Shown: positions 1 to 7,394 of the stretch, piece after piece
How positions within the stretch are numbered: the first letter of the stretch is position 1
Layout: each line of letters opens with the position of its first letter
NCBI GenBank assembly: GCA_030150135.1
Contig: JASLGO010000080.1
Coordinates: forward strand, 1-17,653
DNA length: 17,653 nucleotides
From: Aquirhabdus sp.
GTDB lineage: Bacteria > Pseudomonadota > Gammaproteobacteria > Pseudomonadales > Moraxellaceae
Direction: 5' to 3'
Position numbers and translations under genes: made by a program
The notes under the pieces: model-generated
Database searches by the model: none
What the model was told of the DNA's origin: nothing
The model's input: the letters and a program-made list of their open reading frames with translations, nothing else

Positions 1-1
1 A

Positions 2-742
2 CTTGCGATTGCGTGTGCTACGCGCGGCGCAAATCTCGTACTGAGCGCGCGTCGACTCGATGAATTAGAGCGCGTCAAAGCGGCTTGTTCACAAGTTGGT
101 CATGGACATTTTATGACGATTTCGTTGGATGTGACTGATGACGTGGCATGTGATGCCGCTTATTTTGATATTGCCAAAGAAATGGGACAGGTGGATTGGC
201 TGATTAATAATGCGGGTATTAGCCAACGCTCATTAATTTGTGATACGAAGGCTGAAGTGGATCGCCGCTTGATGGAGGTGGATTACTTTGCAGTCGTTAA
301 TCTGACTCGTAAAGTTTTACCCGATATGTTGAAACGTAAAAAGGGTAAAGTTGTTGTTATTTCCAGTGTCGCGGGTTTGGTGGGTACACAGTACCGTGGC
401 AGCTATAGCGCGGCAAAAGCGGCAGTGCACATGTGGGCGAATAGCCTACGCGCGGAAGTGGGCGGCAAGGGAATTGGTGTCAGTGTGGTCTTTCCAGGAT
501 TTGTCAAAACCAATGTGTCGGTTGCTGCGCTTGTTGGTGATGGCTCAGAACTCGGCACGATGGATGATGCGCAAGCAGGCGCAATGAGTGCGACGGATTT
601 TGCTGAAAAAACCGTGAAGGCGTTGCTGGCGGGGCGCGAGTATATTGTGGTTGGTGGTGCGAAAGAGAAGGTTGCAGCGTTGTTGTCTCGCGTGTCACCG
701 ACATTACTGTATAAAGTGATTCGCAGAGCAAAGGTGCGGTAG
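2..742 (+). CDS. Short-chain dehydrogenase/reductase, SDR family (5' end cut off)
   Basis: A classical SDR oxidoreductase whose N-terminus lies left of the window. The frame is open from base 2 and adds 37 residues before the first visible ATG at 113, so that ATG is internal. Seen: a Rossmann beta-strand with an arginine pair (VLSARRLDEL) that fits an NADP(H)-type cofactor pocket, the NNAG motif near visible residue 69, the catalytic Ser in VISSVAG, and the Tyr/Lys pair in YSAAK. It continues to a VFPGFVKT segment after beta-6 and a basic C-terminal tail. The glycine-rich TGxxxGIG cofactor loop should lie just off the edge. The closest type by feel is the DHRS7-like subgroup, often membrane-associated, but the substrate cannot be told from sequence. 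It runs towards the adeK end, with the repeat element at 756-832 between them. Family confidence is high; specific function is unknown. Confidence 0.9.
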   Translation, partial: LAIACATRGANLVLSARRLDELERVKAACSQVGHGHFMTISLDVTDDVACDAAYFDIAKEMGQVDWLINNAGISQRSLICDTKAEVDRRLMEVDYFAVVNLTRKVLPDMLKRKKGKVVVISSVAGLVGTQYRGSYSAAKAAVHMWANSLRAEVGGKGIGVSVVFPGFVKTNVSVAALVGDGSELGTMDDAQAGAMSATDFAEKTVKALLAGREYIVVGGAKEKVAALLSRVSPTLLYKVIRRAKVR

Positions 743-755
743 GTTTTAGATCAAA

Positions 756-832
756 TGTAGGGGCAACCCTTGTGGTTGCCCTTTTGATTTGTATTCAGGT
801 GATTTAGGGCACCCACAAGGGGAGCCCCTACA
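756..832. repeat. REPIN-like element: two inverted GTAG-headed palindromes
   Basis: Two related palindromes lie in inverted orientation and fill the gap between the SDR gene and adeK. The left copy starts with GTAG (757-760), followed by stem GGGCAACC (761-768), loop CTTGT and GGTTGCCC (774-781). The right copy is GGGCACCC (807-814), a 5-nt loop and GGGAGCCC (820-827) with one stem mismatch, closed by CTAC (828-831), the complement of GTAG. The whole unit is bounded by TGTAGGGG and CCCCTACA, and its two halves could also fold on each other. A GTAG tetranucleotide at the foot of an imperfect palindrome is the mark of REP sequences moved by RAYT (TnpA-REP) transposases, and an inverted pair is the REPIN or BIME arrangement. 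No transposase is in the window, so the assignment rests on structure alone. Confidence 0.7.
761..785 (+). terminator. Intrinsic terminator of the SDR gene (left half of the repeat)
   Basis: Perfect 8-bp GC-rich stem GGGCAACC / GGTTGCCC with a 5-nt loop, followed at once by TTTT. It starts 18 nt after the SDR stop codon. The same hairpin is the left half of the REP-like pair, so the repeat seems to serve as the terminator. On the opposite strand the pair follows the adeK stop at 836 and could end the pump operon too, although a clean T-run is only seen on the + strand. Confidence 0.65.
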
Positions 833-835
833 CAA

Positions 836-2332
836 TTACTTCACAACCTGAGCAGTCGTATTGCTACTCGTATTGTTTGGTACATCAAGACCAATGTTGT
901 TCACCGCACCACCACCTAAAGCAGTATACAAATTCACTTGACTGAGCAAAGCTGCTTGTTTCAGGGTGATCTGAGCTTGTTGTGCACTAAACAATGACGT
1001 CTGCGCAACAAGCACAGTCAGATAATCACTCACACCTGCTTTAAAGCTGGCATTTGCCAAATCATAGTTGTTCTGTGATGCTTCGACGAGACGTTGCTGC
1101 GCGGCTAAACGATCATCAATGGTCGCACGAACGGCAAGGACATCAGCCACATCGCGGAAGGCAGACTGGATGGTTTTTTCATACGCAGTAAGGTCAATCT
1201 GTTGTTGAACGCGTGCGCTTTCCAGCGTTGCTTTACGTGCGCCATTATCAAAAATCGGCAAGGTGACGGATGGCCCGACATTCCATGCAAATGAACCAGA
1301 TTTAAACAGGTCCGAGAGGCTTGGGCTTGAGTAGCCGACATTACCCGTCAGGCTGATTTTTGGAAAATAGGCAGCACGCGCGACCGCGACATTTGCCCCT
1401 GCTGCTTTGAGTGTGTATTCCGCCTGCGCAATATCAGGACGACGTTGTAGCAGTTCACTTGGCAAGCCTGCTGGGAGTAATGGGCTCGTGGTGATTTGAT
1501 CAACAGCGCCTTGCGGAATCAGGTTATCTGGCACAGCAGGTAAACCAATCGTCAGTGCAAGTAGATTACGAGCTTGTGCGACTTGCGTTTGTGCATTGCC
1601 AATCGCGAGCTTGGCATTTTCCACACTAATTTGAGATTGCTTGACAGGGGCTAATGAAATAATCCCTGCTTTGAATTGTGCTTGATTCAACTCATATGAT
1701 TTCTGCTGGGCATCCAAGGTTTGCTGAGCCAGTTTGAGTTGTTCCTGATCAAAAGCCAGCGCAAGATAGGATTGCGCGATTTGGCTAACGATGCTGATCT
1801 GTGTGGTTGCACGAGCGCTTTCAGTGCTGAAAAAGCTCTGTAGCGCTTGATCTTTCAAGTTAGCAACGCGTCCCCAGAAGTCCAGCTCATAGCTGGTCAT
1901 ACCTAAACCTGCGGTGTAGGTCGTGGTATGGTCTGAGCTATTTCCTGCGGTGTTAGCACCCGCGTTGATGCCAACCGTTGGAAGCTGAGGAGATTTGGCG
2001 ATTTGATACTGCGCACGCGCCAGCTCAATGTTCAGTGCAGCTGTACGCAAGTCGCGATTATTATCCAGTCCCAGCTGAATCAGTTGCTTGAGCTTTGGAT
2101 CGGAAAAGTAATCTGACCAGCCTTTGGCTGCGATTGATGTTTCTGATTGGCTGGATAATGTCTGATTGAGCAGCGTAGGGTACGCTGCTTGGGTCAGGTT
2201 ACTTGCAGGCGCTGGGTCGGGCTGACGCAAAAAACTCGTACATGCCGACAGCGCCAAAGGCAACGCGAGAACTGTGAACATGACTTTCACGGATCTTTGC
2301 GCGGATTTCATGCTGTTTTGATTCATTTTCAT
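836..2332 (-). CDS. adeK: Outer-membrane efflux lipoprotein, AdeK/OprM type
   Basis: Outer-membrane channel of the tripartite RND pump; it forms the trimeric TolC-like tunnel that carries drugs out of the cell. The 498 residues begin with a lipoprotein signal: basic N-terminus, hydrophobic stretch and lipobox LSAC, giving lipidation at Cys31. Two OEP repeats follow, rich in long Ala/Gln helices, with the family landmarks LDFWGR near residue 150 and LLQRRPDIAQAE near 295. A flexible Asn/Thr/Ser-rich tail ends the protein, and the length is normal for the NodT/OprM family. The predicted ATG overlaps the adeJ stop by 4 nt (ATGA), implying translational coupling. ATGs at codons 3 and 8 are alternatives, and the Shine-Dalgarno (GAGAA) is weak. 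The Acinetobacter symbol is used by similarity and gene order; oprM or mexC-type names would describe the same role in other genera. Confidence 0.92.
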   Translation of the reverse strand: MKMNQNSMKSAQRSVKVMFTVLALPLALSACTSFLRQPDPAPASNLTQAAYPTLLNQTLSSQSETSIAAKGWSDYFSDPKLKQLIQLGLDNNRDLRTAALNIELARAQYQIAKSPQLPTVGINAGANTAGNSSDHTTTYTAGLGMTSYELDFWGRVANLKDQALQSFFSTESARATTQISIVSQIAQSYLALAFDQEQLKLAQQTLDAQQKSYELNQAQFKAGIISLAPVKQSQISVENAKLAIGNAQTQVAQARNLLALTIGLPAVPDNLIPQGAVDQITTSPLLPAGLPSELLQRRPDIAQAEYTLKAAGANVAVARAAYFPKISLTGNVGYSSPSLSDLFKSGSFAWNVGPSVTLPIFDNGARKATLESARVQQQIDLTAYEKTIQSAFRDVADVLAVRATIDDRLAAQQRLVEASQNNYDLANASFKAGVSDYLTVLVAQTSLFSAQQAQITLKQAALLSQVNLYTALGGGAVNNIGLDVPNNTSSNTTAQVVK

Positions 2333-5300
2333 TTCTCAGTATCCAATGTGCCAGATGTTGGGGTCGCAGGTATAGCCGAGTCAGGACGTGGTTTACCTTT
2401 AAATACACTCTTAATCCACAGATAAAACAATGGAATAAAGAATACACCAAGGATAGAGGCACTAATCATCCCGCCAATCACACCCGTACCAATCGCATGT
2501 TGACTGCCTGAACCCGCGCCAGAGCTGATCGCAAGTGGCAATACGCCCAAGATAAATGCCATTGACGTCATGATAATTGGACGGAAACGGATGCGGATCG
2601 CATGTAGAATTGATTGTATCAATCCCTCACCTTGATGCTGTAGTTCAACTGCAAACTCCACGATCAAAATCGCATTCTTTGCGGAGATCCCGATGACAAC
2701 AAGCAAACCGACTTGCAAGTAAATATCGTTTGCCAGATCACGGAACCAAGTTGCCATCAATGCACCCATCACGCCCAGTGGAACAACCATGAGAATCGCA
2801 GCTGGAATTGACCAGCTCTCATACAGTGCAGCCAGACATAAGAACACAATCAGCAATGACAAGGCATAGAGGGCAGGAGCCTGTGAACCAGAAGTTTTTT
2901 CTTCCAGTGATAGACCTGTCCATTCAAAACCAATCCCAGCAGGCAGTTTTGATACCATTTCTTCCATGACTTTCAACGCGTCACCAGAGCTTTTGCCCGG
3001 CATTGCATTACCTTGGATTTCCACGGAAGGGAATCCGTTGTAGCGTTGCAATTGCGGTGGTCCATAGCTCCATTGTCCTTGAGTAAACGCAGTCAATGGA
3101 ACCATCGTGCCAGTGCCGCCACGAACATACCATTTGCCAAGATCTTCTGGAGACATCCGAGAGTCCGCATCACCTTGGATGTAGACTTTCTTAATTCGAC
3201 CCTGATCAAGGAACTGATTGATATAAGCACCGCCCCATGCTGTGGAGAGCGTGTTATTAATATCACTCAGGGCAACGCCAGTCGCACCTGCTTGCGCTTG
3301 ATTGACGTTTAAACTGTATTGAGGCGTATCTTCCTGACCATTTGGACGAACACCAACCACAGTTTGTTTGTATTTTGGATCCATCGCGGCCATGCCAAGC
3401 AATTGATTACGAGCCGCCATGAGTTTTTCATGACCTAGGCCTGCACGATCTTGCAATTGCATGTCAAAACCATTTGCCACACCCAGTTCAATCACCGCAG
3501 GTGGTGGGAAGGCAAAGACCATGGCATCTTTCAATTGTGCGAATGCACCCATTGCGCGACCTGCCAATGCTTTGACACTTTGGTCAGCGCGTGGACGTTC
3601 ACTCCAGTCTTTCATGCGAACGAATGCAATACCCGCATTTTGACCTGTTCCACTAAAGCTAAATCCAGCAACTGTGAATACACCTTCGACAGAGTCTTTC
3701 TCTTTTTCAAGATAATAATCTTCAACCTGCTTAATGGTTTTCATCGTGCGCTCTTGTGTTGCGCCCGCTGGAAGCTGGATTTGGGTAAACATAATGCCCT
3801 GATCTTCATCGGGGAGGAATGACGTCGGTAAGCGCATAAACAGGAATGCCAATACGCCAATCACGCCTAAATAAATGATCACATAGCGACCACTTTTTCC
3901 CAGCATCTTGGTGACCCATGAGACGTAGCCATTACTAGTCCGACCGAAATAGCGGTTAAACCAGCCAAAGAAACCGCCTTTTTCGTGATGATTCTCATCA
4001 GGTGCTTTGAGCAAAATCGCACATAATGCAGGTGTGAGGATCAATGCCGTGATCACCGAGAGCGCCATCGCAGCAATGAGCGTGACCGCGAACTGACGAT
4101 AAATCACCCCTGTTGAACCGCCAAAGAAGATCATGGGCACAAATACTGCGGACAAAACCACACCGATACCAATCAATGCGCCCGTGATTTGATCCATGGA
4201 ACGACGTGTTGCTTCCAATGGTCCAAGTTTTTCTTCATGCATGATCCGTTCGACGTTTTCCACGACGACGATCGCATCGTCAACGAGCAAACCGACTGCC
4301 AGAACCAGACCAAACAATGTCAGGGTATTGATCGAAAAACCACAGAGTTTCAAAATCGCAAACGTACCGAGCAAAACCACTGGAACCGCAATCGTTGGAA
4401 TCAAGGTTGCACGGAAATTTTGCAAGAACAAATACATCACCAAGAACACCAACACAATGGCTTCAAGGAGAGTTTCAATCACATTTTTGATGGAAAGCTT
4501 GACGACTGGCGTGGTGTCATAAGGGACAATGACATCAAGACCTTGGGGGAAGGTTTTCTTCAGCTCAGCCATTTTGGCTTCAACCGCAGCAGCGGTATTT
4601 AATGCATTCGCACCCGCCGCGAGTTTGATTGCAACCCCCGCCGCAGGATTACGATTGTAACGTGCGATGGTGTCATAGTTTTCACCACCGAGTTCAATTC
4701 GAGCGACATCACCCAGATGGACTTGTGCGCCATTGGTTGTGGTTTTTAGGAAAATCTGACGGAATTGCTCAGGTGTTTGCAACTGACTTTGTGCAGTAAC
4801 CGTCGCGTTGAGTTGCTGACCTGCAACTGCTGGTGTGCCACCGAGCTGACCCGCAGAAACTTGAGTATTTTGGGCTTGTACCGCACTGATGACATCAGAG
4901 GTCGTGAGTTGATAGCTATTCAATTTAGCGGGATCAAGCCAAATACGCATCGCATATTGTGTCCCGAAAACCTGAATATCACCCACACCTTGTACACGAC
5001 TGAGCGGATCAACAACGCGGCTGACCACATAGTCGGAGATGGCTGTACGATCCATGCTGTTGTCTTTAGAGACGAAGCCAAGCACCATCATAAAGGTACG
5101 GCCAGACTTATTAACCGTTACGCCTTGTTGCTGAACTGCTTGCGGAAGTAAGGTAATCCCTGCTTGGAGTTTATTTTGTACTTGAACTTGAGCGATATCA
5201 GGGTTCGTACCAGATTTAAAGTTCAAAGACACTGAAACCGCGCCGTTCGATGCGCTGGTGGAGGACATGTAATACAGTCCATCCAAGCCTTTCATTTGTT

Positions 5301-5499
5301 GTTCAATAATCTGAGTCACAGAGTTTTCGGCTGTTTGTGCCGATGCACCAGGATACACAGCGCTGACAGTAATGGTTGGTGGCGCAATACTTGGATACTG
5401 GGAAACAGACATGGTAAAGATTGATAACAATCCTCCCAGCATCAACAGTATCGCAAGCACACATGCAAAAATGGGCCTGTCGATAAAAAAACGAGACAT
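2329..5499 (-). CDS. adeJ: RND multidrug efflux transporter, inner-membrane pump (HAE1 family, AdeJ type)
   Basis: Proton-driven drug exporter of the inner membrane and the engine of the pump. It has 1056 residues, the usual HAE1 length. It starts with the canonical short amphipathic segment before TM1 (FFIDRPIFA), followed by a periplasmic porter domain with QYPSIAPPTITV and NKLQ motifs. Proton-relay residues are at the expected places: Asp407-Asp408 in GLLVDDAIVVVENVER, Lys941 in GISAKNAILIVEF, and Arg971 and Thr978 in RFRPIIMTS. The second porter half carries the GQEDTPQY and WGGAYIN motifs. From memory it resembles Acinetobacter AdeJ more than AdeB, but that needs an alignment. The AAGGAG ribosome site at 5508-5513 overlaps the adeI stop, so the two are probably co-translated. 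No truncation is seen. Substrates are likely broad (beta-lactams, tetracyclines, quinolones and similar), by family. Confidence 0.95.
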   Translation of the reverse strand: MSRFFIDRPIFACVLAILLMLGGLLSIFTMSVSQYPSIAPPTITVSAVYPGASAQTAENSVTQIIEQQMKGLDGLYYMSSTSASNGAVSVSLNFKSGTNPDIAQVQVQNKLQAGITLLPQAVQQQGVTVNKSGRTFMMVLGFVSKDNSMDRTAISDYVVSRVVDPLSRVQGVGDIQVFGTQYAMRIWLDPAKLNSYQLTTSDVISAVQAQNTQVSAGQLGGTPAVAGQQLNATVTAQSQLQTPEQFRQIFLKTTTNGAQVHLGDVARIELGGENYDTIARYNRNPAAGVAIKLAAGANALNTAAAVEAKMAELKKTFPQGLDVIVPYDTTPVVKLSIKNVIETLLEAIVLVFLVMYLFLQNFRATLIPTIAVPVVLLGTFAILKLCGFSINTLTLFGLVLAVGLLVDDAIVVVENVERIMHEEKLGPLEATRRSMDQITGALIGIGVVLSAVFVPMIFFGGSTGVIYRQFAVTLIAAMALSVITALILTPALCAILLKAPDENHHEKGGFFGWFNRYFGRTSNGYVSWVTKMLGKSGRYVIIYLGVIGVLAFLFMRLPTSFLPDEDQGIMFTQIQLPAGATQERTMKTIKQVEDYYLEKEKDSVEGVFTVAGFSFSGTGQNAGIAFVRMKDWSERPRADQSVKALAGRAMGAFAQLKDAMVFAFPPPAVIELGVANGFDMQLQDRAGLGHEKLMAARNQLLGMAAMDPKYKQTVVGVRPNGQEDTPQYSLNVNQAQAGATGVALSDINNTLSTAWGGAYINQFLDQGRIKKVYIQGDADSRMSPEDLGKWYVRGGTGTMVPLTAFTQGQWSYGPPQLQRYNGFPSVEIQGNAMPGKSSGDALKVMEEMVSKLPAGIGFEWTGLSLEEKTSGSQAPALYALSLLIVFLCLAALYESWSIPAAILMVVPLGVMGALMATWFRDLANDIYLQVGLLVVIGISAKNAILIVEFAVELQHQGEGLIQSILHAIRIRFRPIIMTSMAFILGVLPLAISSGAGSGSQHAIGTGVIGGMISASILGVFFIPLFYLWIKSVFKGKPRPDSAIPATPTSGTLDTEK

Positions 5500-5511
5500 A
5501 ACAACCGCTCC

Positions 5512-6789
5512 TTAAGATTTAGCAGCAGTTGCTGACGGGGTGGATGATGCCGCAGGCGCAGGTTTTACGTTGCCAGCGGTTGGTGCAGGAGCATTTGTCG
5601 CATCTGTTGAAGAAGCGAGAGTCGCATGTACTTTAGAGCCAGGTTTGGCTTTTTGAGAGCCTTCCAAAACGACTTGTTCGCCATTTTCAAGACCGCCTGT
5701 AACGATCCATTTGTCGCCTTGAGTAGCGCCCGTTTGGATTGTTCGCTGACTGACTGTACCGTCAGTCGCGACGACTAACACGACTGCGTTGCCTTTCGGA
5801 TCATGCGTCACGGCTTGCTGTGGCAATAACATCGCATCATTGACCACACCTTGAGTGAGTTTAGATTTGACATACATACCAGGGAGTAATAATCCTGCTG
5901 GATTTGGAATGACTGCACGCAAAATGACAGAGCCACTGGCCGCATCGACGCTGGCGTTAGAGAACTCTAAATGACCTTGATATGGATATGTGCTGCCGTC
6001 TTCCAGAGTGAGACTGAGGCTTGTGCTGTCAGGTTTGCTGAGGGAGCCAGACTGGATTTGGTGGCGGAGTTTAAGCATGTCTGCACTTGATTGACTAATG
6101 TCAACGTACATCGGATCCATTTGTTGGATTGTGACGAGTGGAGAGGCTTGATTTGCCGTCACCAAAGCGCCTGCCGTGACACTGGATACACCGCTTTGAC
6201 CTGTGATCGGTGATCGAATGGTTGCGTAACCTAAGTTAATTTGAGCAGTTTTTAATGCCGCTTGGCTTGACGCAAGATCCGCTTCAGACAGAGCAACTTG
6301 TTGCATTGCATTATCGTAATCGAGCTTACTGACAGCGTTCGTTGCAATTAAATCTTTATAGCGCTGCGCAGTGACTTTGAGTGCTGCAAGATTGGCTTTG
6401 TTACGTTGAACCGATGCGCTTGCTGCGTCAACTGCTGCACTATAGAGAGCAGGGTCAATTTGATAAAGCGGCTGACCTTCTTTAACGATACTACCTTCTT
6501 GAAACAGACGTTTTAAGATGACGCCACTGACTTGTGGAATGACAGGCGACAATTGGAATGCGCTTGTACGTCCTGCCAATTCAACATATTGGGTTACTGG
6601 TGCGCGCTGTGCAACAGTGACAATGACCTCCGGTGGAGGTGCCGCGCTAGCACCGCCAGCAGCAGCTTCTTTTTTACCGCATGCTGTGAGTGCGATACTG
6701 ACGGATAATGTAGAGAAAAGTAGTATGGTTGGCCAAGTGGTTGACTTGTTCTGGAACGAAGGGTTTTGTGTCGATTGACGCGATTTCAT
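5512..6789 (-). CDS. adeI: RND efflux periplasmic adaptor lipoprotein, AdeI/MexA type
   Basis: Membrane-fusion protein linking the AdeJ-type pump to the outer-membrane channel. The 425 residues start with an unusually long polar lead (about 20 residues) before the hydrophobic stretch and lipobox LTAC, with lipidation predicted at Cys37. In order: lipoyl half-motif around residues 83-112 (VSGVILKRLFQEGSIVKEGQ), an Ala-rich alpha-hairpin at about 115-185, the second lipoyl half (IRSPITGQSG, 191-200), beta-barrel and membrane-proximal domains, and a low-complexity Ala/Pro/Thr tail from about residue 395. The start at 6789 is preceded by AGAGG, 5 nt upstream of the ATG. It is the first gene of the operon, so the operon promoter should lie in the AT-rich stretch upstream. 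No regulator gene is adjacent; in A. baumannii the pump is controlled by AdeN, encoded elsewhere. Confidence 0.93.
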   Translation of the reverse strand: MKSRQSTQNPSFQNKSTTWPTILLFSTLSVSIALTACGKKEAAAGGASAAPPPEVIVTVAQRAPVTQYVELAGRTSAFQLSPVIPQVSGVILKRLFQEGSIVKEGQPLYQIDPALYSAAVDAASASVQRNKANLAALKVTAQRYKDLIATNAVSKLDYDNAMQQVALSEADLASSQAALKTAQINLGYATIRSPITGQSGVSSVTAGALVTANQASPLVTIQQMDPMYVDISQSSADMLKLRHQIQSGSLSKPDSTSLSLTLEDGSTYPYQGHLEFSNASVDAASGSVILRAVIPNPAGLLLPGMYVKSKLTQGVVNDAMLLPQQAVTHDPKGNAVVLVVATDGTVSQRTIQTGATQGDKWIVTGGLENGEQVVLEGSQKAKPGSKVHATLASSTDATNAPAPTAGNVKPAPAASSTPSATAAKS

Positions 6790-7394
6790 AGCAACCTCTA
6801 ATGGACTTTTGTGTGTTCGGAATACGGCCTGTTGGTGCGTTCTTTAGCGTAAAAATCAGTGTTAGATTTAGGGTTTATTGGCTCTGATCCCGTACTTGGT
6901 TTCTGCATGAAAAATGGCTGAATCGTTCCTATCCTGCGCTATTCGTTTGCCAATATCAATATCTCTATGGTCTGTACGAATTGCTTTGGCTAAGTCTAAT
7001 TTTGCTTAATTTTTCAAGATAAAGACCAGAAGTCAATACACCCTAGGTTTAATAAAACATGTGAAAAAATCATCATATTCAGAAGACATCTTGATGATGC
7101 TAGATATGACATGGTTCATGAAGTTGGGATTAATATTATCAGTAGGAAATCGAACGAGTACTGAATAGTATAATTGGGTGAAAAGAGTACTGCTTAGTAC
7201 AGAATGGTGCAAGTGAGAATTGTTGCTAATTTTTAACAAAATCCTCGTAAATTTGAAACATTGCGTTCCAATAATAGAACAATGAAAAGACCGTCTATAA
7301 ATTTCACCTGAATAGCTTTTATAACAGCAAATCTGCTGATGGAAAATATGGTTCAGAGCTTCATTGGTTAATATTGATTTTGGTGTATGTGTTT
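6790..7394. other. Intergenic region upstream of adeI, no convincing gene
   Basis: AT-rich stretch of about 600 bp between the end of the recombinase-family gene and adeI, both on the minus strand. It should contain the adeIJK promoter and operator, but I could not choose a convincing -35/-10 pair. It holds the near-duplicate GAGTACTG-headed 15-mers at 7156-7199. There is also a weak 5-bp hairpin (CAGCA / TGCTG, 7325-7338), which could help end the upstream gene. Short open frames on both strands have no ribosome site or recognisable protein features. Confidence 0.6.
7156..7199. repeat. Two near-identical 15-mers, 29 bp apart, upstream of adeI
   Basis: GAGTACTGAATAGTA at 7156-7170 and GAGTACTGCTTAGTA at 7185-7199 match at 13 of 15 positions and are offset by 29 bp, close to three helical turns. 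The second copy also contains a small palindrome, GTACT-4-AGTAC (7187-7200). This could be a pair of regulator sites facing the same side of the helix, or a chance or duplicated sequence. It lies about 370 bp from the adeI start, which is far for a simple repressor site. Confidence 0.4.

Noticed and set aside
113..742. ATG at 113 as the start of the SDR gene
   Set aside because: The frame is open to base 2 and the extra 37 residues (VLSARRLDEL and so on) are typical SDR beta2-alpha2 sequence, so the gene is cut by the window edge, not started there.
756..832. A CRISPR-like or IS-end reading of the palindromic pair
   Set aside because: There are only two inverted units, no spacers of regular length, no transposase frame and no obvious target duplication.
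3013..5151. Several open frames of 60-137 codons on the plus strand inside adeJ
   Set aside because: They are antisense to a long conserved transporter gene and their translations look like out-of-frame coding DNA.
7033..7239. 68-codon frame on the minus strand upstream of adeI
   Set aside because: No ribosome site, a composition like translated AT-rich spacer, no recognisable motif; a competing frame on the other strand (7010-7168) is equally unconvincing.
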